Shown here in pieces: positions 1-6,416 of a stretch of DNA of 22,589 nucleotides (positions are counted from its first letter, which is position 1; each line of letters opens with the position of its first letter). Source of the DNA: Oscillospiraceae bacterium (lineage in GTDB: Bacteria > Bacillota > Clostridia > Oscillospirales > Oscillospiraceae); contig JAEDNR010000024.1 in assembly GCA_016302405.1 (NCBI GenBank), positions 1 through 22,589 on the forward strand, read 5' to 3'. The translations under genes and the position numbers were made by a program. The notes below the pieces were generated by a model that was given only the letters and a program-made list of their open reading frames with translations, was not told where the DNA came from and ran no database searches.

Positions 1-46
1 GTCCCTGCGCTAGCGCAGGGACACCCCCCTCACAAGTGCGGGGGGC
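1..46. repeat. Two adjacent hairpins at the window edge
   Basis: Positions 1-10 are the exact reverse complement of 13-22, giving a 10-bp stem with a two-base TA centre. A second hairpin pairs the C-run at 24-29 plus CAC (31-33) with GTG (36-38) plus the G-run at 40-45. There is no T-tract, so this is not a clear terminator. It may be the end of a dispersed palindromic repeat or of an upstream gene outside the window. A degenerate copy of the CAAATTNNAATTTG motif found throughout this window lies at 83-96. Confidence 0.5.
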
Positions 47-137
47 AAGGCGTCTCACCACCCGCGCACCTTAACTGCTCGCCAAATTCCGATTTGTCTT
101 CCTCCCGCGTTAAGCCAAGCAGCATTAATATATGTAA

Positions 138-173
138 CAGCAAACGCCGCCGGGGAGCCGGCGGCGTTTGCTG
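138..173 (-). terminator. Probable terminator hairpin of ruvX
   Basis: A perfect 16-bp stem (138-153 with 158-173) has a four-base GGAG loop and sits 8 bases beyond the ruvX stop codon. Read on the minus strand, the sequence after the stem is AT-rich (TTACATATATT) rather than a clean U-run. Termination is therefore likely but not certain. Confidence 0.65.
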
Positions 174-180
174 CGTTATC

Positions 181-600
181 TCAATGTTCCCTTTTCCGGA
201 AAGCCAGGTAGCCCTCCAGGATCAGGGTCGCCGCCACGGCATCCACGGTCTGCTTGCGCTTCTGTCCGTGGTAATTGTGGACGGAGAGAATATTGTGGGC
301 CTCCACCGTAGTGCGGCGCTCATCCCACATGACCACTTTCTTCCCCGTAGCGGCAGCCAAGGCGTCGCCAAATTCCCGGCAAAGCTGGGCCCTTACGCCC
401 TCGCTGCCGTCCATATTCCGGGGCAGGCCCACGGCGATCTCCCCCACCTCGTTTTCCTGCACCAGCCGGACAATATCGGCAATGGCCTTCTCCCGGTTCC
501 GGCTGGGGACCACTGAAGCGGAGCCGGGGATGGTGCAGGTAAGGTCCGATATGGCAATGCCCGTCCGCGCGTCGCCGTAATCAACGCCCATAATGCGCAT
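181..600 (-). CDS. ruvX: RuvX/YqgF, putative Holliday junction resolvase or pre-16S rRNA nuclease
   Basis: 139 aa, the usual length for the YqgF/RuvX family, an RNase H-fold nuclease of the cytoplasm implicated in pre-16S rRNA 5'-end maturation and proposed as a Holliday junction resolvase. The N-terminal MGVDYGDARTG motif (residues 4-14) carries the first catalytic Asp. The central GLPRNMDG and WDERRTT motifs and the C-terminal TVDAVAA motif supply the remaining acidic residues. The ATG at 600 is chosen because GAGGAA lies just upstream. The longer reading frame, which starts at 672, has a non-conserved N-terminus that would run through the promoter. The gene is transcribed divergently from the rpmG operon. 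No missing residues or frameshift seen. Confidence 0.93.
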   Translation of the reverse strand: MRIMGVDYGDARTGIAISDLTCTIPGSASVVPSRNREKAIADIVRLVQENEVGEIAVGLPRNMDGSEGVRAQLCREFGDALAAATGKKVVMWDERRTTVEAHNILSVHNYHGQKRKQTVDAVAATLILEGYLAFRKREH

Positions 601-639
601 ACGCTTCCTCTTTTCTGTTTTTGAAGTTTGAACAGGGTC

Positions 640-668
640 ATTGTACAGGAAATTCCCCCAAAATACAA
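640..668 (-). promoter_or_regulatory. Sigma-A type promoter for ruvX
   Basis: Read on the minus strand, TTGTAT (663-668) and TACAAT (640-645) are separated by 17 bases. The -10 lies about 40 bases upstream of the ruvX ATG. The -35 matches the consensus only partly. Confidence 0.5.
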
Positions 669-679
669 GCAAAAAGTTG

Positions 680-708
680 TTGACTTTACAGTCCCCCTGT
701 GATAGTAT
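680..708 (+). promoter_or_regulatory. Sigma-A promoter for the rpmG-secE-nusG-rplKA operon
   Basis: TTGACT (680-685) and TAGTAT (703-708) are 17 bases apart. A TG dinucleotide at 700-701 forms an extended -10. The leader that follows (about 715-837) contains two small hairpins, 721-750 (GAAAAAGG paired with CCTTTTTC) and 760-780 (GCGGTC paired with GACCGC). I do not recognise a known riboswitch class there. Confidence 0.75.
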
Positions 709-837
709 ATTTCTACCTGTGAAAAAGGGCTTTTTTTCTGCGCCTTTTTCGGCCTCGGGGCGGTCTTTGTAGTTGACCGCTGTCTAAATTTTACTAGCCG
801 GGGCGATACAGGGAGGCAAGATTAAGGAGGTGCCGTT

Positions 838-987
838 ATGCGCGTTAAAGTCACTTTGAGATGCTCTGAGTGCAAGCAGAGAAACTACAACACCATGAAG
901 AACAAGAAGAACGACCCTGACCGTCTCGAAATGAAGAAGTACTGCAGATTCTGCAGGAAGCACACCACTCACACCGAGACGAAGTAA
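838..987 (+). CDS. rpmG: 50S ribosomal protein L33
   Basis: 49 aa, the normal length of L33. The protein begins MRVKVTLRCSECKQRNY and has two CxxC pairs (CSEC near residue 9, CRFC near residue 36), the zinc-binding form of L33. The NTMKNKKNDPDRLEMKKYC core is typical of Firmicutes L33. AAGGAGG is seven bases before the ATG. It is the first gene of the operon, 12 bases before secE. The rpmG-secE-nusG order is the common Firmicutes arrangement. Confidence 0.95.
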   Translation: MRVKVTLRCSECKQRNYNTMKNKKNDPDRLEMKKYCRFCRKHTTHTETK

Positions 988-999
988 GGAGGTCTTGTC

Positions 1000-1230
1000 A
1001 TGGCAGAGGCAAAAAAGGAAAACTGGTTCAAGAGAACCTGGGCCAAGGTCTGTAAGTACTTCCGTGAGCTTCGCAGTGAGCTGAAGAAGGTCGTTTGGCC
1101 CACCCCCCAGCAGGTTCTGAAAAATACAGCCATCGTTGTCGTCTGCGTTATCGCCGTGGGCGTTTTCATCTGGCTGTTTGACTTCATTGCCCAGATCGGA
1201 ATTGACGCTCTGATCCGCGTCTTCCACTAA
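1000..1230 (+). CDS. secE: Preprotein translocase subunit SecE
   Basis: 76 aa, the short single-membrane-span form of SecE found in Gram-positive bacteria. An N-terminal basic amphipathic helix carries the family signature ELKKVVWPT (residues 28-36). One membrane segment follows at about 43-64 and a short tail ends the protein. SecE clamps the two halves of the SecY channel in the cytoplasmic membrane. AAGGAGG precedes the ATG, and the gene sits between rpmG and nusG as expected. Confidence 0.95.
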   Translation: MAEAKKENWFKRTWAKVCKYFRELRSELKKVVWPTPQQVLKNTAIVVVCVIAVGVFIWLFDFIAQIGIDALIRVFH

Positions 1231-1242
1231 GGTACCGGCGTC

Positions 1243-1773
1243 ATGGCAGAAACTGCAAAATGGTATGTGGTGCATACCTATTCCGGTTATGAAAACACTG
1301 TAAAAGCCACCATTGAAAAGACCGTGGAATCCCGGCAGCTCCAGAACCAGATCCTGGCTGTCTCCATTCCTCTGGAAACGGTCACGGAGATCACCGAGTC
1401 CGGCGTGAGCAAGACCTTCGACCGGAAGGTTTACCCCGGCTACGTGTTGGTCAAGATGGTTTACAGTGATGACACCTGGCATGTGATCCGGAACATCCGC
1501 GGAGTCACCGGCTTCGTAGGAACTTCCAGCAACGACCCCACCCCCCTGACGGAGGACGAGGTCTACGCCATGGGTGTGGAAAAGAAGGAAATCGTGGTCA
1601 ACTATCAGGTGGGCGACACCGTCCGCATCCTGGATGGCCCCCTCAGCTCCTTCACCGGCACCGTGGAATCCATCGACATTGACAACAACTCGGTCAGCCT
1701 GCTTGTTTCCATGTTTGGCCGGGAGACCTCCGTTGAGTTCCAGCTTGACGAGGTTGAGGTTGTTTCCCCGTAA
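1243..1773 (+). CDS. nusG: Transcription termination/antitermination protein NusG
   Basis: 176 aa, normal for NusG. The N-terminal NGN domain (about 1-110) begins AKWYVVHTYSGYE and contains FDRKVYPGYVLVKM near residues 59-72. The C-terminal KOW domain (about 120-176) contains VGDTVRILDGPLSSFTGTV. NusG binds RNA polymerase and links it to Rho or to the ribosome. It starts 12 bases after secE. The SD is weak (only a GGTACCGG stretch before the ATG), so translation may be partly coupled to secE. Confidence 0.96.
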   Translation: MAETAKWYVVHTYSGYENTVKATIEKTVESRQLQNQILAVSIPLETVTEITESGVSKTFDRKVYPGYVLVKMVYSDDTWHVIRNIRGVTGFVGTSSNDPTPLTEDEVYAMGVEKKEIVVNYQVGDTVRILDGPLSSFTGTVESIDIDNNSVSLLVSMFGRETSVEFQLDEVEVVSP

Positions 1774-1800
1774 ACGCACCGGCCGGATCACCGGCGTGAC

Positions 1801-1850
1801 GTGGGAGGGGCTTTGCCCCGAAAAAAATGCGCAATGCGCATGCTACCACA
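1801..1850 (+). promoter_or_regulatory. Ribosomal protein L1 operator/leader before rplK
   Basis: The RNA reads GTGGGAGGGG, CTTTG, CCCC and ends TGCTACCAC. GTGG (1801-1804) pairs with CCAC (1846-1849) as a closing stem. GGGG (1807-1810) pairs with CCCC (1816-1819). A third hairpin lies at 1827-1841. The GUGGGAGG and ACCAC elements match the L1 binding site of 23S rRNA (helices 76-78), which L1 mRNAs are known to mimic for translational feedback. The site lies 24 bases before the rplK start. Confidence 0.7.
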
Positions 1851-1872
1851 TTTTATTCAGGAGGTGCTTATA

Positions 1873-2298
1873 ATGGCACAGAAAGTCACCGGCATTATTA
1901 AGCTTCAGATCAACGCCGCTAAGGCAACCGCTTCTCCCCCTGTTGGCCCCGCCCTGGGCCAGCACGGCGTGAACATCGCGGCTTTTATCAAGGAATTCAA
2001 CGCCCGCACCAAGGACATGGAGGGCTACAAGATTCCCGTCGTCATCACCGTTTACGCTGACCGCAGCTTCACCTTCATCACCAAGACTCCTCCGACCCCC
2101 ATGCTGATCATGAAGGCCATCGGTCTGGAGAAGGGCTCCGGTGTCCCCAACAAGACCAAGGTTGGCACCATCACCAAGGCTCAGATCGCTGAGATCGCCA
2201 AGACCAAGATGCCTGACCTGAACTGCCCCACTCTGGAGGCTGCTGAGGCTCAGGTTGCCGGTACCTGCCGCTCCATGGGCGTTACCGTCGTCGATTGA
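1873..2298 (+). CDS. rplK: 50S ribosomal protein L11
   Basis: 141 aa, exactly the usual bacterial length. The ATG at 1873 is set by the strong AGGAGG seven bases upstream and by the conserved start MAQKVTGIIKLQI. The N-terminal domain carries PPVGPALGQHGVNI (about residues 22-35), which binds the GTPase-associated 23S region and thiopeptides. The C-terminal rRNA-binding domain follows (about 75-141, with GSGVPNKTKVG). A longer in-frame reading from 1801 would translate the L1 operator and is rejected. Confidence 0.96.
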   Translation: MAQKVTGIIKLQINAAKATASPPVGPALGQHGVNIAAFIKEFNARTKDMEGYKIPVVITVYADRSFTFITKTPPTPMLIMKAIGLEKGSGVPNKTKVGTITKAQIAEIAKTKMPDLNCPTLEAAEAQVAGTCRSMGVTVVD

Positions 2299-2333
2299 TT
2301 ATTGCTTGTCCGGTAAAATTTGAAACCGGAAAT

Positions 2334-2359
2334 GTGGGAGGATTTTTCCGCATCACCAC
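2334..2359 (+). promoter_or_regulatory. Second L1 operator-like site, before rplA
   Basis: GTGGGAGGA, TTTT, TCC and GCATCACCAC in order repeat the architecture of the site at 1801. GTGG (2334-2337) pairs with CCAC (2356-2359), and GGA (2340-2342) pairs with TCC (2347-2349). The site ends only a few bases before the rplA SD (AAGGAGG at 2363-2369), so a bound L1 would cover the start of its own gene. A separate small hairpin (2309-2314 with 2325-2330) lies just upstream. Confidence 0.5.
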
Positions 2360-2377
2360 GATAAGGAGGATAAAACA

Positions 2378-3070
2378 TTGTTTAGAGGCAAAAAGTATCA
2401 GGAGAGCGCCAAGCTGATTGACCGCTCCGTTCAGTATGATCCCACCGAAGCCCTGGAGCTGGTTGTGAAGGGCGCTTCCGCCAAGTTCGATGAGACCGTC
2501 GAGCTGCACATCAAGCTGGGTGTTGACTCCCGTCACGCTGACCAGCAGGTCCGCGGCGCCGTGGTTCTGCCCAACGGCACCGGCAAGACCCGCCGGGTTC
2601 TGGTGTTCGCCAAGGACGCCAAGGTGGACGAGGCCAAGGATGCCGGCGCTGACTATGTCGGCGGCATGGAGCTGGTGGAGAAGATCACCAAGGAAAACTG
2701 GTTCGACTTTGACGTGGTCGTCGCTTCCCCCGACATGATGGGTGTGGTTGGCCGTCTCGGTAAGGTTCTGGGCCCCAAGGGTCTGATGCCCTCCCCCAAG
2801 GCCGGCACCGTGACCCCCAACGTGGCTGCCGCCGTCAAGGAGATCAAAGCCGGTAAGGTCGAGTACCGTCTGGACAAGACCAACATCATCCACTGCCCCA
2901 TCGGCAAGGTGTCCTTCGGCACCGAGAAGCTGGCGGAGAACATGGACACTCTGGTCCGTGCCGTGGTTAAGGCGAAGCCCGCCGCTTCCAAGGGCCAGTA
3001 TATCCGCTCCTGCACCGTGGCCTCCACCATGGGCCCCGGCGTCAAGGTCAGCACCGCCAAGTATCTGTAA
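2378..3070 (+). CDS. rplA: 50S ribosomal protein L1
   Basis: 230 aa, the normal length of L1. The start is TTG at 2378, preceded by AAGGAGG with an 8-base spacer. No in-frame ATG fits the conserved N-terminus (FRGKKYQESAKLID). Domain I is formed by the two ends, and domain II (about 68-160) is inserted between them. The GRLGKVLGPKGLMPSPKAGT signature lies near residues 125-144. L1 binds the mobile L1 stalk of the 50S subunit and usually represses its own operon. It is the last gene of this operon and is followed by a strong terminator. Confidence 0.96.
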   Translation: MFRGKKYQESAKLIDRSVQYDPTEALELVVKGASAKFDETVELHIKLGVDSRHADQQVRGAVVLPNGTGKTRRVLVFAKDAKVDEAKDAGADYVGGMELVEKITKENWFDFDVVVASPDMMGVVGRLGKVLGPKGLMPSPKAGTVTPNVAAAVKEIKAGKVEYRLDKTNIIHCPIGKVSFGTEKLAENMDTLVRAVVKAKPAASKGQYIRSCTVASTMGPGVKVSTAKYL

Positions 3071-3088
3071 GCTATAAAGCTTCCATTA

Positions 3089-3120
3089 TCCCCCTGACGC
3101 GCCGCGTCAGGGGGATTTTT
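3089..3120 (+). terminator. Intrinsic terminator after rplA
   Basis: A perfect 12-bp stem (3089-3100 with 3104-3115) with a 3-base loop is followed by a run of five T, 18 bases after the rplA stop codon. Confidence 0.93.
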
Positions 3121-3158
3121 GCGTACCGGTTTCAGTTGGCCAGAATAGAGCAAAAAGA

Positions 3159-3383
3159 CAAATTGGAATTTGACGCATCGTCAGAACGTGTCATTGCGAA
3201 CCAGCGCGCACGCTGGTGTGGCAATCTCCATCGAATTATGGGCAACCCATCGTCATACAGACCGTTCTTTTGTACCGTTTTCCGGAATTTATCCACGAGA
3301 AGTGGTACGTCTAACCGGGGGATTGCCACGCCAGTGTGCGCTACTTTATCGCAATGACCGGGAATTCGTCAAATTCCAATTTG
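3159..3383. repeat. Fold-back MITE-like repeat, copy A (225 bp)
   Basis: The element is bounded by CAAATTGGAATTTG (3159-3172) and CAAATTCCAATTTG (3370-3383). Inside, the left arm reads TCATTGCGAACCAGCGCGCA and the right arm contains its degenerate reverse complement ending in GCAATGA, so the element can fold on itself. A closely similar 224-bp copy lies in the opposite orientation at 11145-11368, and a left-arm fragment at 7537-7583. No coding capacity is credible: the short frames here have no SD and no conserved features. Confidence 0.8.
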
Positions 3384-3534
3384 TAAGGGCGTAGGGGAGG
3401 CGTTTCGCCTCCCGCAGCAAGCGGGAAAATCACCCAAAAGGGTTGGGCGTAGCGGTAAATAGGCTGCAATGCAAAGGGACGGGAAACCCGTCCCCTACGA
3501 TACTTTTACGGTTGGCCCGACAAATTCCAATTTA
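3384..3534. repeat. Second repeat module with hairpins, ending in the same boundary motif
   Basis: This stretch joins directly onto copy A and ends with another CAAATTCCAATTT motif (3521). It holds the hairpin GGGAGGCG-TTT-CGCCTCCC near 3393-3411 and the palindrome GGGACGGGAAACCCGTCCC near 3477-3495. It then continues CTACGATACTTTTACGGTTG. The block from the palindrome to the end is repeated almost exactly at 7666-7724. There is no gene between rplA and rsgA. Confidence 0.75.
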
Positions 3535-3587
3535 TCTCTGATCATAGTCACAAAATACTTTCACCGTCCACTATTGAAAATGCCGGT

Positions 3588-4619
3588 TTACCAGATCTCT
3601 TTCTTGTTCATCTTCTTGATTTTCTGGATTCCTTTGTGCCACTGCTGCTTCTGGCGCAGAAGCGCCTGCTTGTCATCGGCGTATTTTGCTTCGGACTGTA
3701 AATTCCGGTAGCTTTCCCAGCGGGCAAGCTCCAATTCTCCGCTTTCAATTGCCTGCCGGATGGCGCAGCCCGGCTCCGACGCATGGCGGCAGTCCCGGAA
3801 GCGGCACTTGCCCAGATACTTTTCAACATCCGAGAAAGCTTCCTCCAGCCCCTCCGTAACGCCCCACATGCCCAGCTCCCGCATGCCCGGTGTGTCGATA
3901 ATCATGACGCCGCTGGAAAGCCTGAGCAGCTGCCGGTGGGTAGTTGTGTGGCGGCCCTTGCTGTCATCCTCCCGGATTTCTCCCGCGGCCATGACTTCCT
4001 CTCCCGCCAGGGCATTCACCAGGCTGGATTTGCCCACACCGGAGGAACCCAACAGCACGATGGTATTCCCGGGCGCCAGATATGCGCTCAGTGTGTTCAT
4101 GCCGTAGCCCGTGCGGGCACTGACCACGCGCACATCCACACCGGCAGCTACCCGCTCAATTTGGGCCAGATAATCTGTATAGTCCTGAGCAAGATCCGCC
4201 TTTGTCAGGACCACCACGGGCACCGCCCCGGACTGCCAGGTCAGGGTCAGATACCGTTCCAGCCGTTTGGGGTTAAAATCCAGGTTTAGCGACTGCATGA
4301 TAAACACATAGTCAAAATTCGCGGCCACCGCCTGCTCTCCCCTGCCCTTATCCGGATCCCGGCGGGAGAAATAGGTCCGCCGGGGCAGCGTCGAAAGAAT
4401 CTGGCTGTCGCCGTTTTCCACATAGTTTATCATCACATAATCCCCGGTGGTGGGAAACACTTCGCCGTCGACGTAGTACTCCCTGGTTTTCAGCCGTGCA
4501 AAGGTTTCTCCATGCTCACATACGACACCGTAGCGCTCCTTATGCACCGCGGTCACTCTGGCAGGGATCCCCGGTAAGTCTTCATAGTTGGGAATTTTCC
4601 CATAATCAAATACTGTCAA
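3588..4619 (-). CDS. rsgA: Ribosome small-subunit-dependent GTPase RsgA
   Basis: 343 aa with the circularly permuted GTPase order of RsgA/YjeQ. An N-terminal OB-fold (about 15-85) is followed by the G4 motif TKAD (139-142), the P-loop GSSGVGKSS (191-199) and the G3 motif DTPG (242-245). A C-terminal zinc site has C272, C277, H279 and C285 (CRFRDCRHASEPGC). RsgA helps mature the 30S subunit. The start is TTG at 4619, with AGGAGG eight bases upstream. The C-terminus is a lysine- and glutamine-rich helix. The gene is antisense to its neighbours and stands between rplKA and rplJL, where those ribosomal genes are usually contiguous. It is flanked on both sides by repeats. Confidence 0.95.
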   Translation of the reverse strand: MTVFDYGKIPNYEDLPGIPARVTAVHKERYGVVCEHGETFARLKTREYYVDGEVFPTTGDYVMINYVENGDSQILSTLPRRTYFSRRDPDKGRGEQAVAANFDYVFIMQSLNLDFNPKRLERYLTLTWQSGAVPVVVLTKADLAQDYTDYLAQIERVAAGVDVRVVSARTGYGMNTLSAYLAPGNTIVLLGSSGVGKSSLVNALAGEEVMAAGEIREDDSKGRHTTTHRQLLRLSSGVMIIDTPGMRELGMWGVTEGLEEAFSDVEKYLGKCRFRDCRHASEPGCAIRQAIESGELELARWESYRNLQSEAKYADDKQALLRQKQQWHKGIQKIKKMNKKEIW

Positions 4620-4705
4620 TTTTCTTTCCTCCTGATTCCGTAATTGTTAAACACTTCATTTAGGTTATCTTTCATAAGCAGATCGTGAAACTGAGATTTG
4701 CCGGC

Positions 4706-4803
4706 AAAAGCCTCTCCCTTTGGGAGAGGTGCCCGCAGGGCGGAGAGGGCCCTCTCAGTCAGCTTCGCTGACAGCTCTCCCATAGGGAGAGCCAAAGCTT
4801 TTC
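4706..4803. repeat. Cluster of five palindromes (dispersed repeat)
   Basis: Consecutive hairpins occupy 4711-4729 (CCTCTCCC-TTT-GGGAGAGG), about 4731-4741 (GCCCGCAGGGC), 4743-4756 (palindrome GAGAGGGCCCTCTC), 4758-4772 (GTCAGC-TTC-GCTGAC) and 4774-4792 (GCTCTCCC-ATA-GGGAGAGC). The outer ends AAAAGC and GCTTTT are also inverted. The CAAATTCCAATTTG motif follows at 4815-4828. From memory this type is scattered in Oscillospiraceae genomes. That is recollection, not a search result. Confidence 0.7.
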
Positions 4804-4828
4804 TGGGAATTCGCCAAATTCCAATTTG

Positions 4829-5160
4829 TCACTGTGCTTCCGAAAGACGACAACCTGTTGCTTCATTTATGCCAACGGAAAATGGGCGCAAAAATACCGC
4901 GGCAAAGCAGCCCTCGTTTCTGGCTGCGTCCCGCGGCGATCCAAAAAAGCGAAAGGTTACTTCAAAATGGCGCAACAACAAAGGGGTCGCACACCCATCT
5001 GTTTTTCGCGCCCTATTCCGTTAGCTGGCAACAACCTCACGAACAGTCATTTGAAATCTCCTTTCTTGCCCGCAGTGCGGACTGTACTGTGGTCAGTATA
5101 ATCAAGATAATCCGGAATGTCAACCGGAAAAACAAAAAAAGCCCGGAAAATGGCAAAAAA
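4829..5160. other. Intergenic stretch with no recognised gene
   Basis: No reading frame here has both an SD and recognisable sequence. The only start with a good SD is on the minus strand at 5050 (AAAGGAGATTTCAA then ATG), but it stops after nine codons (MTVREVVAS, stop at 5021). It could be a leader peptide or the 5' remnant of a lost gene. Confidence 0.4.
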
Positions 5161-5164
5161 GTCC

Positions 5165-5193
5165 TTGACAAAGCACACTTTCTCTGCTATCAT
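5165..5193 (+). promoter_or_regulatory. Sigma-A promoter of the rplJL operon
   Basis: A consensus TTGACA (5165-5170) and TATCAT (5188-5193) are separated by exactly 17 bases. The promoter lies about 130 bases before rplJ and just ahead of the L10 leader. Confidence 0.85.
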
Positions 5194-5195
5194 AT

Positions 5196-5302
5196 AGCAG
5201 TTGCCAAAGACAGCAGGTATGCGTCATGCAGTAAATCCCGCCGAGGTGCGCTGATAGTGAATTTCTGCGTGTCTTTCTGTCTTCTGGCAGGAAGACATTT
5301 TT
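5196..5302 (+). promoter_or_regulatory. L10 leader with attenuator terminator
   Basis: The segment has the conserved parts of the Firmicutes L10 leader RNA: GCCAAAGACAGCAGG (about 5202-5216) and the kink-turn element CCGCCGAGGTGC (about 5238-5249). The L10(L12)4 complex binds this leader to repress its own operon. A 7-bp stem (5278-5284 with 5291-5297) followed by TTTTT (5298-5302) sits just before the rplJ SD and fits the known transcription-attenuation mode. The pairing with the upstream leader was not computed. Confidence 0.8.
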
Positions 5303-5321
5303 CATTTCGGAGGTGAAAATC

Positions 5322-5846
5322 ATGCCCAATGCAAAGGTTCTTGAAAGCAAGAAGGCCGTTGTGGAAGCTCTGACCGGTAAGATCAAGGAGTCCTCCGCCG
5401 TTGTCTTTGTGGATTACAAGGGTATCTCCGTGGCCCAGGATACCAACCTGCGGAAGCAGTTCCGTGAGGCCGGTGTTGAGTACGCCGTTGTGAAGAACAC
5501 CCTGACCAACTTTGCCGCCAAGAATGCAGGCTACGATTTCAGCAAGGTCCTGAACGGTACCACCGCCATGGCATCCACCACCGGCGACCCCATCGCCCCT
5601 GCCCGCATCGTATGCGAGTTCGCCAAGAAGAACAAGATCGCTCTGTCCATTAAGGGCGGCATCGTGGAGGGTTCCACCCTGTCCGCTGACCAGCTGAACA
5701 GGTTCGGCGAACTGCCCAGCAAGGCCGCTCTGGTCGGTCAGGTGCTCGGTACCTTCCTGGCTCCCCTGTCCAGCCTGGCTTGCGTCCTGGATCAGATCCG
5801 GGAACAGAAGGAAGGCGGCGCTCCCGCAGCTGCGTCCGCTGAATAA
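5322..5846 (+). CDS. rplJ: 50S ribosomal protein L10
   Basis: 174 aa, typical of L10. The ATG at 5322 is preferred over the in-frame GTG at 5313, because GGAGGTG (which includes that GTG) is the SD and MPNAKVLESKKAVV is a normal L10 start. The globular N-terminal domain binds 23S rRNA (SAVVFVDYKGISVAQ near 26-40, VVKNTLTNFA near 58-67). The C-terminal helix, ending in an Ala-rich tail, binds L7/L12 dimers. It is the first gene of a two-gene ribosomal unit, separate here from rplKA. Confidence 0.95.
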   Translation: MPNAKVLESKKAVVEALTGKIKESSAVVFVDYKGISVAQDTNLRKQFREAGVEYAVVKNTLTNFAAKNAGYDFSKVLNGTTAMASTTGDPIAPARIVCEFAKKNKIALSIKGGIVEGSTLSADQLNRFGELPSKAALVGQVLGTFLAPLSSLACVLDQIREQKEGGAPAAASAE

Positions 5847-5900
5847 GTTTCTACCGCTGCAAACAACTTAAAACATAATTCATTTAGGAGGAAAATTACA

Positions 5901-6272
5901 ATGGCTAGTGAAAAAGTCACTGCTCTCGTTGAGGAAGTCAAGGGCCTGACCGTTCTGGAGCTGTCCGAGCTGGTTCACACCCTGGAGGAAGTTTTCGGTG
6001 TTTCCGCCGCTGCCGCTACCGCTGCCGCTCCCGTGGCCGCTGTTGAGGAAGTCGAGGAGAAGACTGAGTTCGACGTCATCCTGAAGTCCGCCGGCGCTTC
6101 CAAGCTGGGCGTCATCAAGGTTGTCCGTGCCGCTACCGGCCTGGGCCTGAAGGATGCCAAGGATCTGGTTGACAACGCTCCCAAGACCCTGAAGGAAGGC
6201 ATCTCCAAGGAAGACGCCGAGAAGCTGGTTGCCGAGCTGAAGGAAGCCGGCGCTGAGGCCGAGATTAAGTAA
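5901..6272 (+). CDS. rplL: 50S ribosomal protein L7/L12
   Basis: 123 aa, normal length. It has an N-terminal dimerisation helix region (about 1-33, LTVLELSELVHTLEEVFGV), an Ala-rich flexible hinge (about 36-50) and a compact C-terminal domain (about 55-123) with KLGVIKVVRAATGLGLKDAKDLVD. That domain recruits translational GTPases to the stalk. TTAGGAGG precedes the ATG. The gene lies 54 bases after rplJ and is followed by a terminator. rpoB, its usual downstream neighbour, is absent from this window. Confidence 0.96.
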   Translation: MASEKVTALVEEVKGLTVLELSELVHTLEEVFGVSAAAATAAAPVAAVEEVEEKTEFDVILKSAGASKLGVIKVVRAATGLGLKDAKDLVDNAPKTLKEGISKEDAEKLVAELKEAGAEAEIK

Positions 6273-6310
6273 GTTAATCTCCCGGTTTTTTGGTTTATTT
6301 CCGCATACCC

Positions 6311-6342
6311 ACAGGGGCGGCCTTTCGGTCGCCCCTGTTTTA
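6311..6342 (+). terminator. Intrinsic terminator after rplL
   Basis: A 9-bp stem (6311-6319 with 6330-6338) is extended by a G-T pair and two C-G pairs around a TTTC loop, and is followed by TTTT. It lies 38 bases after rplL. Confidence 0.9.
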
Positions 6343-6416
6343 CGCATCTTCCCCTTGCGGCCTGATACGTTTCTTCAACGAAGGGCTCGTATAAGGGCCG
6401 CGGAAAGGACTTTCTT

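Noticed and set aside
784..1791. Minus-strand frame of 335 codons opposite rpmG, secE and nusG
   Set aside because: It covers three ribosome/secretion genes antisense and lacks a start signal.
3136..3394. Short plus-strand frames within the fold-back repeat, and similar frames at 11136-11399 and 7491-7874
   Set aside because: They arise from the repeat sequence itself, recur wherever it is found in either orientation, and have no SD or conserved start.
5021..5050. Nine-codon minus-strand frame with a perfect SD (MTVREVVAS)
   Set aside because: It could be a leader peptide or gene remnant, but nothing downstream on that strand supports a regulated gene. Kept only as a note.
4834..5316. Plus-strand frame of 160 codons before rplJ
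   Set aside because: No SD. It runs through the rplJL promoter and the L10 leader and has no recognisable sequence.
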